Shown: positions 44,267-53,016 of the stretch, in pieces
Numbering within the stretch: position 1 is the first letter of the stretch
Layout: the number at the start of each line of letters is the position of its first letter
Source: Marinobacter salarius
GTDB lineage: Bacteria; Pseudomonadota; Gammaproteobacteria; Pseudomonadales; Oleiphilaceae
Direction of reading: 5' to 3'
DNA length: 64,000 nucleotides
Assembly: GCF_032922745.1 (NCBI RefSeq)
Contig: NZ_CP136693.1
Location: forward strand, 434,001 to 498,000
Notes under the pieces: generated by a model
Databases searched by the model: none
What the model was told of the DNA's origin: nothing
What the model saw: only the letters and a program-made list of their open reading frames with translations
Position numbers and translations under genes: made by a program

Positions 44267-45389
44267 TCGTACTCAGCCCTTCTTCTGCGTCGTTGTTGAC
44301 GGGCTCCAGTTCAACCGGCAATAACCATTCCCAGCCGTCGACCCAACTGACCCGCACGGGCTCGCCCAGTTTATAGTCAAAGGCAGGATCGTCCTCATCA
44401 AAAAACTCACTGGCCAGCACTTCAGTACCGTCCTCAAGATGAATCACTGAGTCCAGCGTGCTGCCCTTGTAGTTTCGCTCCACAATCCTGCCGGCCAGAC
44501 CCTTTTCGTCTTCAGGAGCCAGCACACGAATATCCTCCGGACGCAGCAGGACATTCACCTGCTCACCTTTGCGCAGCGTAAACCCGGGCTTCTGAAGGGT
44601 ACGGCTCAGGCCCAGGATATCCAGGGTAATGCCAGTATCTTCAACCGAGGTCAGATATCCCGGAAAGAGGTTGGTCTCCCCAACGAAGCGCGCTGTAAAG
44701 AGATTGGCGGGCCGCTCATAGATTTCCCGGGGCGTACCCAGCTGTTGAATCGCGCCGTCTTTCAGGACCACCACCCGATCCGACATCGACAGGGCTTCTT
44801 CCTGATCGTGGGTCACGAATACAAACGTGATGCCCAGTTCCCGTTGCAGTCGCTTCAACTCCACCTGCATGGTCCGGCGTAACTTGTAGTCAAGCGCAGA
44901 CAGAGGCTCATCCAGCAACAGAAGTTGCGGACGCTTGACCACGGCACGGGCAATGGCCACCCGTTGCTGCTGTCCACCAGAGAGCTGATGCGGTTTGCGG
45001 CGGGCGAAATCCTGCAGTTGCACCATGGCAAGCACTTCATCCACGCGCTGGCGAATTTCGTCCCTGTGCCGTTTCTCCATCTTCAGGCCATAGGCGACGT
45101 TGTCGTACACCGACATATGGGGAAACAACGCGTAGTTCTGGAACACGGTATTCAGGGGGCGGTGTTCGGGGGCGGCATGGGTAATGTCATGGCCAGACAG
45201 GCTGACTGCCCCGGTGTCTGGCTGCTCAAAACCCGCCATCAGGCGCAGCAGGGTGGTTTTGCCGCAACCCGACGGCCCCAGAAGAGTGATGAACTCGCCG
45301 TCCAGGATGTCCAGGTCCAGCGAGTTCAACACGGTTTTGTCGTCAAACGCCTTGGAGACGTTTTTCAACGAGAGAAGCGTCTCTTTCAT
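44259..45389 (-). CDS. potA: Polyamine ABC transporter ATP-binding protein PotA type
   Basis: A 376-residue ATPase: Walker [16 protein letters not shown], signature [14 protein letters not shown], Walker [13 protein letters not shown], switch [14 protein letters not shown]. The C-terminal 130 residues form the TOBE/OB regulatory domain (e.g. [16 protein letters not shown]). Its ATG overlaps the stop of an orphan TRAP-type binding protein gene by 4 bp, so the five genes form a translationally coupled unit. It drives ATP-dependent polyamine import. Confidence 0.94.
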   Translation of the reverse strand: MKETLLSLKNVSKAFDDKTVLNSLDLDILDGEFITLLGPSGCGKTTLLRLMAGFEQPDTGAVSLSGHDITHAAPEHRPLNTVFQNYALFPHMSVYDNVAYGLKMEKRHRDEIRQRVDEVLAMVQLQDFARRKPHQLSGGQQQRVAIARAVVKRPQLLLLDEPLSALDYKLRRTMQVELKRLQRELGITFVFVTHDQEEALSMSDRVVVLKDGAIQQLGTPREIYERPANLFTARFVGETNLFPGYLTSVEDTGITLDILGLSRTLQKPGFTLRKGEQVNVLLRPEDIRVLAPEDEKGLAGRIVERNYKGSTLDSVIHLEDGTEVLASEFFDEDDPAFDYKLGEPVRVSWVDGWEWLLPVELEPVNNDAEEGLSTNA

Positions 45390-46456
45390 TCACCCGAAAC
45401 GCTGTTCAGATAGGCCTTATCGGAAATGTTGGTCCACTGACGAACCTGCTTCAGATAATCCTGCTGGGAAGTGATGATTTCCCGTGCCAGTTCATCCTTC
45501 TCCGCCTCTTCGGCCAACAGCTTCTCTGTGGCATCACGAAGCGCTTCAATGACCTCTGGCGGGAAGGTTTTATGGGTGACATCCGGATAGTCTTCCTTCA
45601 TACGATCCCAGGCCACGCCACTTTCATGCATGCTCTGGATGTACATGTCGTAGGCGGCGGTCCGCATAGCCACCCGCAGTACTTCCTGGAGCTCTTCGGG
45701 AAGCTTGTTCCAGGTTTTCTCGTTAATCAGGAACTGAACTTCAGCGCCAGGCTCCTGCCAGCCGGAGTAGTAGTACTTTGCGATCTGATGGAAGCCCATC
45801 TGAAAATCCAGTGCCGGGCCGACCCACTCCAGAGCGTCAATCGTGCCTCGCTCCAGCGCGCTGTAGAGCTCCCCGGGAGGGATGTTGGTCACCGCAACGC
45901 CCACTTCGGACATCACTTCGCCGGCGAACCCGGGTGTGCGCATTTTCAAACCCTGGAGGTCCTCAACACTGTTGATTTCCTCGCGGAACCAGCCACCCAT
46001 CTGGTTGCCGGTATTGCCACCGGGGAACGACAGCAAGCCATGGGGACGATATACCTTTTCCATCAATTCCATGCCGCCACCGTAGTAAAACCAGGCGTAT
46101 TGCTCAGGTGCAATCATCCCGAAGGGAACGGTGGTGAAATACATGGCATTGGGAATCGAGCCTTTGTAGTAATACGAGGCGGTATGCCCCATATCGTACT
46201 GGCCCGCCTTCACCATATCGAAAATACCGAATGGCGCCTTGTGCTTGTTGGATGAGTCAATGCGAAACTGCAGGCGGCCGCCCGACATCTTCTCAGCCAT
46301 CGAGGCCATGTGGCGCGTTGTTTCACCCAGAATCGGAGAGTTGGGCCCCCAGGTTTCTGCGAGGCGAAGCGTATAGGTTTCCTGGGCCGACAGCGACGCG
46401 CTTGCCAGCGCGAACACCAATGCCAGGACGGTCATGAAAGATTTGCGAATAGTCAT
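45386..46456 (-). CDS. TRAP-type (DctP family) solute-binding protein, orphan, at the head of the pot operon
   Basis: A 356-residue periplasmic protein. The signal peptide (about 1-24, cleaved near SLSAQ) is followed by [19 protein letters not shown] and '[20 protein letters not shown]'. The family Arg that grips the substrate carboxylate is in [13 protein letters not shown], and the [18 protein letters not shown] block is typical of the TakP/oxoacid-type DctP group. No DctQ or DctM gene is near, although TRAP binding proteins need them. Instead the stop overlaps potA by 4 bp. The start at 46456 (MTIRKSFM) is chosen for its good signal peptide, though its ribosome site is weak. It may share DctQM with another locus, or serve the chemoreceptor upstream. 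Confidence 0.9.
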   Translation of the reverse strand: MTIRKSFMTVLALVFALASASLSAQETYTLRLAETWGPNSPILGETTRHMASMAEKMSGGRLQFRIDSSNKHKAPFGIFDMVKAGQYDMGHTASYYYKGSIPNAMYFTTVPFGMIAPEQYAWFYYGGGMELMEKVYRPHGLLSFPGGNTGNQMGGWFREEINSVEDLQGLKMRTPGFAGEVMSEVGVAVTNIPPGELYSALERGTIDALEWVGPALDFQMGFHQIAKYYYSGWQEPGAEVQFLINEKTWNKLPEELQEVLRVAMRTAAYDMYIQSMHESGVAWDRMKEDYPDVTHKTFPPEVIEALRDATEKLLAEEAEKDELAREIITSQQDYLKQVRQWTNISDKAYLNSVSGE

Positions 46457-46559
46457 AGCGAGGTCAGGTTCCGTTTTTTGTAGTGGTCGGATCAGATCGC
46501 CCACATCATAGCTTGCTGGCCGGCTGACGCCAATCGTCGACCGACCAGAAGCAACGGTT

Positions 46560-48236
46560 CTATACCTTGAACTGGCCTACCAGCTCACGCAGACTCTCAC
46601 CAAGCCGCGCCAACTCGTGGCTTGCCTCGTTGGTCTGGTTCACACCCGTATCGCTACGCTGCGCCGCGTCCACGATGCGCACCACGTTCTGGTTGATTTC
46701 CTCGGCCACCTGGCTTTGCTGTTCCGCCGCGGTGGCAATCTGGGTCACCTGATCATGAATATGGCCCACAGACTTCTCAATGGTGCGCAGGGCGTCAGTG
46801 GCGTGATTAATGCGCTCAACCGTTTCACTGGAGCGTTGGCGGGACGCGTCCATCCGCTCGACCGCCGCGCGGGACTCGGTCACGAAGCCGTCAATCATAC
46901 CGCGAATCTGATCAGCGGATTCCGCACTGCGTTTGGCCAGCTGGCGGACTTCATCGGCAACCACCGAGAAACCACGGCCATGCTCACCGGCCCGGGCGGC
47001 CTCAATGGCTGCGTTGAGGGCCAGCAGGTTGGTTTGGTCAGTGACGGCGTGGATGACGTCCAGCACCTGGGTAATCTCGTCGGTTTTCTCAGCCAGATTA
47101 CTGATACGGCCAGAGCTGGACTCAATCTCCTCCGACAACTGATTGACGGACGCCTGTGCGTTGGCAATGGTCTCGCCACCATCCCGTGCAAGCCTGTCGG
47201 CGTCAGAGGCGGCACTTTCCACCGAGTTGGCATTGCCGGAAATCTGCTGGATCGTGGCCGCCATCTCATTAATGGCGGAGGCAATCTGATCGGTTTCCGA
47301 ACCCTGCTCCTGTACCGACGCACGGGTTTCATTGGCAACACGGCTGAGCTCTTCCGCGGCCGAGGCAACCTGGTCAGTGGTCGCGCCGACATCGCGGATG
47401 GTGTCCTGGATTTTCACCACGAAGGCGTTGAAGCGACGCCCAAGCTCGGCGAGTTCGTCGTTTCCTTCGTCCGGCAGACGGTGGCGGAGGTCGCCCTCAC
47501 CCTCGGCGATGTCCTTCATCATGGCAGTAACGGTGTTCAACGGTTTCGTCACCGTACGACCGACAAACACACCGATGAGCAATGCGATGACGACCACAAT
47601 CACAGTAACCAGAACGATAAAACCGAGGGTTTCGGCTATCTCCGCTTCAATATCCGCGCGTGCGGCAGAAACCACTTCCGCGATATCGGTGACATACACA
47701 CCGGTCCCGATCATCCAGCCCCAATCGGGAACAATTGTGGTAAATGACACCTTGGGTTCAACCTCGCCGGAGGCGGGGTTGGGCCAGTCATAACCAAAAA
47801 AGCCATCCTTCCGTGCCGCTTCGAACAGTGATCGTATCAGCTTCTGAACATCTGGATTGGTCGTAGGTCCTTCCCGGGAAGGATCCGGCGCGTAGGCCAG
47901 GTTTTCCAGATCTTTGGCATACGCAAAAATATAGTTGCCGCCCCCAAATCGGATGGAGCGTAGACGATCCCTTGCCGCTTCACGGGCCTCGGCATCCGAA
48001 AGGTCCGGATCGTTCTTCGCGTCCAGCACCACGGAACGGGCGGTATCCACCAGATTCTTCAACCCTTCCTTGCGGGCACTGAGCAAACTTGCTTCCAGGC
48101 GCTCAAGCTCGGCCTCACCACCGCTTTTGATCTGGGCGACCGTAATCCAGGCAAGGGTTGCCGCCGTAATGACCACCGGGACCAGAACGCCCAGCAGAAG
48201 ACGAGAACGTATGCGTAACCGGCTCAGCAATGTCAT
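46560..48236 (-). CDS. Methyl-accepting chemotaxis protein with single Cache domain
   Basis: A 558-residue chemoreceptor. N-terminal membrane segment (about 12-35), periplasmic sCache_2 domain (IRFGGGNYIFAYAKDLENL, FGYDWPNPASGEVEPKVSF, IVPDWGWMIGTGVYVTDIA), second membrane segment (about 200-220), then HAMP and the cytoplasmic signalling hairpin with the conserved tip ALNAAIEAARAGEHGRGFSV. Its sCache_2 domain suggests sensing of small organic acids. The ATG at 48236 has GGAG upstream; a TTG precedes it. It is on the same strand as, and 104 bases upstream of, the orphan TRAP binding protein gene, so the two may work together. Confidence 0.94.
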   Translation of the reverse strand: MTLLSRLRIRSRLLLGVLVPVVITAATLAWITVAQIKSGGEAELERLEASLLSARKEGLKNLVDTARSVVLDAKNDPDLSDAEAREAARDRLRSIRFGGGNYIFAYAKDLENLAYAPDPSREGPTTNPDVQKLIRSLFEAARKDGFFGYDWPNPASGEVEPKVSFTTIVPDWGWMIGTGVYVTDIAEVVSAARADIEAEIAETLGFIVLVTVIVVVIALLIGVFVGRTVTKPLNTVTAMMKDIAEGEGDLRHRLPDEGNDELAELGRRFNAFVVKIQDTIRDVGATTDQVASAAEELSRVANETRASVQEQGSETDQIASAINEMAATIQQISGNANSVESAASDADRLARDGGETIANAQASVNQLSEEIESSSGRISNLAEKTDEITQVLDVIHAVTDQTNLLALNAAIEAARAGEHGRGFSVVADEVRQLAKRSAESADQIRGMIDGFVTESRAAVERMDASRQRSSETVERINHATDALRTIEKSVGHIHDQVTQIATAAEQQSQVAEEINQNVVRIVDAAQRSDTGVNQTNEASHELARLGESLRELVGQFKV

Positions 48237-48343
48237 CAAGAAGTTCTCCGTATGAGATCAAATGTTCAGCGTAATTATCCACAACCGGGCACCCAGGGTG
48301 TGTTCCAGTTTGTAATACCGGTGTGTACGTATTCGGGGTGTAA

Positions 48344-48359
48344 AGCTGCGACAGTGCCA
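48344..48359 (-). promoter_or_regulatory. Candidate sigma-54 promoter for the chemoreceptor gene
   Basis: On the minus strand TGGCAC, five bases, then CAGCT: the -24 GG and -12 GC pairs have the spacing of the sigma-54 consensus, with two mismatches in the -12 element. It lies about 108 bases before the ATG. RpoN control of a chemoreceptor gene would be plausible. Confidence 0.3.
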
Positions 48360-48503
48360 CAACTCTTTCATGCATTTGCTTTTATTGTATAAAGTCTTAA
48401 CGGCCGGTAGCTGATGAACTTGAACCAGCGTTAGACTAAAGATCTAGTCCCAAACGTCCAATTCATCAAACCTGGCCCAATAAAACCAGTTTCAGGGGCA
48501 CGG

Positions 48504-49865
48504 ATGAAGCACCTCTATCTGATTCGCCACGCCAAATCCAGCTGGGCCGATGATGGCCTTCGTGATCACCAGCGCCCCCTCAACAACCGGGGTCTGAAAC
48601 AGCTGGCTCCCATGGGCAGGGCAATCCTTGCGGATGGGGCGTTCGATGGAACGGTCTATTGCAGCAATGCCACCCGCGCGCAACAAACCCTGGAAGGCCT
48701 GATCCCGAGCAACCATCAACACGCCGTCAAACTGGCGCCTGTTCTATACACGTTTAACCATGAGGTCGTGCTCGACTGGTTGCGCGACCGGGACGAAGAC
48801 AGCATTACCCTGATTGGCCACAACCCTGCGCTGGAGGAACTGGCGAGCTTACTGCTAAAACACGCACCCGATAGCTTCCCCACGTGTAGCTACATGCACA
48901 TCACCCTGCCAATAGAGCACTGGCGCGAGATAGGCAACAACAGGGGCCGACTTGAAAGGTTCCTGACGCCCAAAGACGTCAGCTATGAGCAGCTTCATCG
49001 AAAACGGACGAAAATCCATATCGATGAGCACTCGCCCCTGGCAGGGCATATCCCGGAATCGCTGTTACACCAGTATCAACGCATCAGGGATCTGGAGCCC
49101 GGCGTATTGCAGGGATACGACGACGAGTTTCTGCATCAGTATCGCATTGCCATCCGCCGCAGCCGGGCCATCGCTGAAGCGGTTGTGGACATCCGTGGAG
49201 ACGGCGATTTACGCAAGGCCGTCAAGGTATTGAAGCGGCATGGCCAAGCCACCAGCCGGCTCAGAGACCTTCACGTATTACTGGGTGACCTGGCGCAATG
49301 GCCATTGGAGGAAGATACCCAGTTGGCCCTGGTGAGCTCCGGCGCCCGCAGCCATTTTGCCAACCTGGCAGACGTTGAACACCAGGAACTGACCAAACGC
49401 CTGAACAGTAGGCAATACCGCAAAGACATGGATGACTGGCGCCAGCTTCTCTCCTCCCGCCACTTGACGAAGGAAACCCGGAAACTGGCCACCGAAGACA
49501 TCCGCAAAGCCCTGGAAAAGCACATACACAAGCACGACGCCGTGGCGTGGCAACTGAACGAACAGTCCCCGGACGATCACTTTCACGACCTACGCAAACG
49601 GCTGAAACGCATACGCTACCTGGCCGAGTTGAACAAACCGGCGTTCCGCGACAGGCTCAGGCAGTTAAAACATCGACAACAACGGTTCGGTGACTTCCAG
49701 GACCTGCACGTGCAGATTGACATGCTGTTGGACTTTCGCGATCGCATTGCCACGGAGCCTGACATGCTGGCGCCCGTGGCGGGCCTGAACACGCTGATCT
49801 CAAACCTTGCCGAAGAGAAAAGTCGGGTACGGACTGACATACTGACCCTCAGCGGAATTGGCTGA
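48504..49865 (+). CDS. SixA-type phosphohistidine phosphatase fused to a CHAD domain
   Basis: A 453-residue two-domain protein. Residues 1-155 are a SixA-like histidine phosphatase: Arg8-His9 in HLYLIRHAKSSWADD, a second Arg in CSNATRAQQTLEGL, and the later His in ITLIGHNPALEELA. Residues about 170-440 are a CHAD domain, all helical with conserved His and basic residues (DEFLHQYRIAIRRSRAI, FHDLRKRLKRIRYL), which binds polyphosphate. SixA proteins normally stand alone and CHAD is usually alone or joined to CYTH. No frameshift is seen at the junction. The protein may couple polyphosphate binding to phosphate removal from a His or other phosphoester. Confidence 0.9.
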   Translation: MKHLYLIRHAKSSWADDGLRDHQRPLNNRGLKQLAPMGRAILADGAFDGTVYCSNATRAQQTLEGLIPSNHQHAVKLAPVLYTFNHEVVLDWLRDRDEDSITLIGHNPALEELASLLLKHAPDSFPTCSYMHITLPIEHWREIGNNRGRLERFLTPKDVSYEQLHRKRTKIHIDEHSPLAGHIPESLLHQYQRIRDLEPGVLQGYDDEFLHQYRIAIRRSRAIAEAVVDIRGDGDLRKAVKVLKRHGQATSRLRDLHVLLGDLAQWPLEEDTQLALVSSGARSHFANLADVEHQELTKRLNSRQYRKDMDDWRQLLSSRHLTKETRKLATEDIRKALEKHIHKHDAVAWQLNEQSPDDHFHDLRKRLKRIRYLAELNKPAFRDRLRQLKHRQQRFGDFQDLHVQIDMLLDFRDRIATEPDMLAPVAGLNTLISNLAEEKSRVRTDILTLSGIG

Positions 49866-49872
49866 CACCCCG

Positions 49873-50772
49873 CTATTTGGGGGCAGGACTCATCCCACGC
49901 CCCATCCAGGCCGACCAGGAATAAAGCCCCAGCGCCACCCAGATCATCACGAAGCTCGCCAGCTTCTCCCCACTCATGGGTTCATCAAACACAAACAGCG
50001 CGATGAAAAACTGCAGCGTGGGGTTGATGTACATCAGAAAGCCCACGGTTGCCAAACGTAGCCGGCGGGCTGCACCTGCGAAGAACAACAGGGGGATGGC
50101 CGTGACGATACCGCTGGACATCAAAAGCAAGGCAATGGTGATGTTGTCATTGAAGTGGGATTCTCCGGCCGAGCCCAGAACCCCAAGAGCCAGCAGGCCG
50201 ACCGGTAACAGAAGCAGCGTCTCAACAAACAGGCCCGAAAGACCATCCAACTCCACCTGCTTTCGAAGCAGGCCGTAGGTTCCGAAACTGAACGCAAGTA
50301 CCAGGGTGATCCAGGGCACCACGCCCAACAGAAAAAGCTGATAAAGGATGGCGATGGTCGCCAATGCAACCGCCACAATTTGCAGTCGGGTAATGCTCTC
50401 CCGCAGCACCAGCATGCCCAGGCCGACATTCACCAGGGGCGTAAGGAAATACCCCAGGCTCGCCTGGAGCACATGACGGGTTTCCACGGCATAGATATAG
50501 ACCCCCCAGTTCAGCGCAATGAACACCGCACAGCCGAATACGAAGCCAAGCTTTTTAGGGCGCGCCAACGCCGCAGTGATGGGTTTCCAGCGCCCCAGGA
50601 AGCTCACCACGATGGCGAGAAAAACACAGGACCAGACGATCCGGTGCACCAGCACTTCGTAGGATGGCACCCCCTCGAAAAGGGCGAAATAAATGGGGAA
50701 ACATCCCCATAAGGTATAGGCAGCCAGGCCGAAGCCTACGCCTTTTGCCGCATCAGGCGTAGCCTGTTTCAC
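49873..50772 (-). CDS. rarD: RarD-type EamA-family transporter
   Basis: A 299-residue protein with about ten hydrophobic segments in two EamA repeats. The GFGLAAYTLWGCFPIYFALF opening and the VHRIVWSCVFLAIVV block match RarD, a DMT-superfamily exporter-like protein of unknown substrate (chloramphenicol sensitivity protein). The start is the GTG at 50772, which overlaps the stop of the YchJ-like gene (GTGA). The upstream TTG at 50778 is less likely. It converges on the SixA-CHAD gene with a 7-base gap. Confidence 0.88.
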   Translation of the reverse strand: MKQATPDAAKGVGFGLAAYTLWGCFPIYFALFEGVPSYEVLVHRIVWSCVFLAIVVSFLGRWKPITAALARPKKLGFVFGCAVFIALNWGVYIYAVETRHVLQASLGYFLTPLVNVGLGMLVLRESITRLQIVAVALATIAILYQLFLLGVVPWITLVLAFSFGTYGLLRKQVELDGLSGLFVETLLLLPVGLLALGVLGSAGESHFNDNITIALLLMSSGIVTAIPLLFFAGAARRLRLATVGFLMYINPTLQFFIALFVFDEPMSGEKLASFVMIWVALGLYSWSAWMGRGMSPAPK

Positions 50773-51227
50773 AGGCAACAGGCCTTATATTTTCTGCCAC
50801 TCCCGCAGGGGCAGGATTCGTTCCGGCCAGGCTTGAGGGCCCCTTCGCGGGTATCGCCCGACACGTAATACCAGCGCCCATCGTCGCGGATAAAGCGAGA
50901 GTCCTCTTCCAGATACCCCCAGCCGCCGCCTGCCCGGTAAAGGGCGCGAAAGTGCACCGTGCCTTCGTGTTCACCTTCATCTGATGACAGCACCTGCAGC
51001 GATACCCACTTCGGCGCCTCGGTCAGATCAAGGTCTTGGGGCCGGGTGCTGGTGTGCCATGTGGCTTTCAGATAGTCCATCAGATTCAGTACAAACGCGC
51101 TGTAGCGAGATCGCATAAGGGCTTCCGGTGAAGATGCCGGTTTGCCCTGATGGCATGGCTCGCAACAAGTGCTGTACGGTTGGCGGCTGCCACAGGGGCA
51201 GTCGTCCGGGGTAATCTCTGGCGCCAT
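50769..51227 (-). CDS. YchJ-like protein with SEC-C motifs at both ends
   Basis: A 152-residue protein of the UPF0225/YchJ family. A SEC-C zinc motif begins at about residue 11 (CPCGSRQPYSTCC) and a second closes the C-terminus (CPCGSGRKYKACCL). The middle is the NTF2-like fold of this family (PEALMRSRYSAFVLNLMDYL, then TVHFRALYRAGGGW). The function of the family is unknown: the SEC-C motif also occurs in SecA and in DNA-metabolism proteins. It overlaps rarD by 4 bp, so the two are probably coupled. Confidence 0.88.
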   Translation of the reverse strand: MAPEITPDDCPCGSRQPYSTCCEPCHQGKPASSPEALMRSRYSAFVLNLMDYLKATWHTSTRPQDLDLTEAPKWVSLQVLSSDEGEHEGTVHFRALYRAGGGWGYLEEDSRFIRDDGRWYYVSGDTREGALKPGRNESCPCGSGRKYKACCL

Positions 51228-51367
51228 CGGGTCGTCCTCATCGCCGGTTAATGCTGTTCACGGACCCGGCAGACCCAGGACACGTAAATGGTTCATTTTA
51301 ACAGTTTTAGTTGCCCTGCGGCTGTGCTATCAACAATCATCAACTGACCTGATCGAGTAGCCCGATT

Positions 51368-52099
51368 GTGACTGACCTCTCCCTGCTGCAGATACTCCTT
51401 GCTAACCTGGCTTTGCTGGCCGGCGCCTGTTTGCAGGGCGTGGCAGGTTATGGCATCGGTACGCTGGCGGCACCATTGCTGTTCCTGATCAGCCCCATGC
51501 TGATACCGGCGCCGCTGGTTCTGAACGCCGTGGTGCTGACGATTCTCATGCTACTGAGGAACCGGGGCGCGTTACAGGTCCGCGAGGTGCGTTTTGCCAT
51601 TGGCGGGGGCGTTGGCGGCATGATCCTGGCCGGGATTACGCTGATGCTGATCTCACCCACGGGATTCGAGCTGGCGTTCGGCGTTCTGATCCTGATTGGC
51701 GTATTACTGAGTGCAGGGGGTTTGCGACCTGCCCTGAACGCTCGTAACAGTGTCCTCGCTGGAGCTGCGTCCACCTATATGGGAACGATTACCGCCGTCG
51801 GCGGCCCACCAATTGCGCTGATCTACCAAAACGAAAAGGGCCCGCTGGTGCGTGCCAACATGTCGGCTTTTTTTCTGGTGGCAAGTTTTTTCAGCCTCGC
51901 CGCATTGCTCGCGTCCGGCTACCTCGGAGAGCGGGAACTGCGCTTGTTTGCCGTCACCTTCCCGGGCGTGCTGATCGGTTTCTGGCTGTCTGGCAAGCTG
52001 GTGAATCGCATGCCGTTCGACGGACTGCGCCCCGTCATCCTGGGTATCGCCGCCGTCGCCGGTGTGGCGGCATTGGTTCGTGGCCTGAATTCGCTTTGA
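51368..52099 (+). CDS. TauE/SafE-family membrane protein
   Basis: A 243-residue protein with about eight hydrophobic segments. It matches the TauE/SafE sulfite exporter family: QGVAGYGIGTLAAPLLFLI, then YMGTITAVGGPPIALIYQ with its Gly-Pro-Pro loop, and the 'FPGVLIGFWLSGKLVNRMPF' block. Substrates of this family include sulfite and sulfonate-derived acids, but no sulfur gene lies nearby, so the role is open. The start is GTG with a poor ribosome site. It converges on the following gene with an 8-base gap. Confidence 0.85.
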   Translation: MTDLSLLQILLANLALLAGACLQGVAGYGIGTLAAPLLFLISPMLIPAPLVLNAVVLTILMLLRNRGALQVREVRFAIGGGVGGMILAGITLMLISPTGFELAFGVLILIGVLLSAGGLRPALNARNSVLAGAASTYMGTITAVGGPPIALIYQNEKGPLVRANMSAFFLVASFFSLAALLASGYLGERELRLFAVTFPGVLIGFWLSGKLVNRMPFDGLRPVILGIAAVAGVAALVRGLNSL

Positions 52100-52107
52100 G
52101 ACCCACC

Positions 52108-52788
52108 TCATTCAGCCCATAGGCGCGCCCGGAAGTGACTTCGCCTCCACAACACCGCAATCCATAGGGCGTGAAGGTTGATCAGGAACGCCAGCACCCA
52201 TTCGAAGGCATCGTCGATCTGGTCGTGAACTTCCGGTACCACGGCGTCCACGATCAACGAGAGTATGCCAACGGCCAGTGCCAGCTCGCATAACCATAGC
52301 AGGCGCTTGCCACTTTGATGCCATCCGGGGTGCCCCTTCAGGGCCGAGCTGACCAACAACTGGGCAATATAAGTCAGTGAAAAGTAGAGCACCACACCAA
52401 CACGGCGAATGAGATTGAAGCCATCGCCTTCATGACCCAGCGCCAAGGTATAGGCCGCCAGAGAGACACAGGCCACAAGGCCCAACCAGGGAATCCAGGG
52501 CCGCCCCCTGCTGGTCGCACCCAGTTGTAACAGCCATTGGCTGTTGAGGAACCAGAACAGGATGCCCAGAATCGCTGCCGGCAACATGGTGCCCTTGAAG
52601 ATGAAATAGGACGTACCGTACCGGCCCGTGCGGCTGATGCTCGTGCAACTGTCCCAATAGGGAATGCACCAGGAAATATGCCCCTCCAGCACCGACACCG
52701 CAAAGGTTGTGTGTATGGTGATCAGCGGCGTCAACGCGGCGGCCATGGCCAGCCACCACAGTGGAATACCATTCTTCACGTTGGTCAT
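52108..52788 (-). CDS. Frag1/DRAM/Sfk1-like membrane protein
   Basis: A 226-residue protein with about six hydrophobic segments. The N-terminal WCIPYWDSCTSISRTGRYG, lying after the first membrane segment, matches the conserved loop of the Frag1/DRAM/Sfk1 family, whose eukaryotic members act in phospholipid signalling and autophagy. The role of bacterial members is unknown. No operon partner is evident: the gene is divergent from the HD-GYP gene across 228 bases and converges on the TauE gene. Confidence 0.7.
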   Translation of the reverse strand: MTNVKNGIPLWWLAMAAALTPLITIHTTFAVSVLEGHISWCIPYWDSCTSISRTGRYGTSYFIFKGTMLPAAILGILFWFLNSQWLLQLGATSRGRPWIPWLGLVACVSLAAYTLALGHEGDGFNLIRRVGVVLYFSLTYIAQLLVSSALKGHPGWHQSGKRLLWLCELALAVGILSLIVDAVVPEVHDQIDDAFEWVLAFLINLHALWIAVLWRRSHFRARLWAE

Positions 52789-53016
52789 AGCATTGCCCTC
52801 AATCCTCGGAAACGCGAAACCTGAAATAGTATGCTGGCCAGCGTTTGCTATACTTGGACTACAAATACGTCGCTTATCGTTACAGCATTTGACAATGTTT
52901 TAGGAACCACGCGATACATAAAAGCGTCAATCACTCATACTTTAGTAGTGATACTCAAAGTCTGACCAGACGGCACTCTGATCAGCATGTCATACCCGGT
53001 ATCGAGACCTTGATCT

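Noticed and set aside
46617..47747. A 376-codon open frame antisense to the chemoreceptor
   Set aside because: The chemoreceptor frame has the full signalling tip, and this frame has none.
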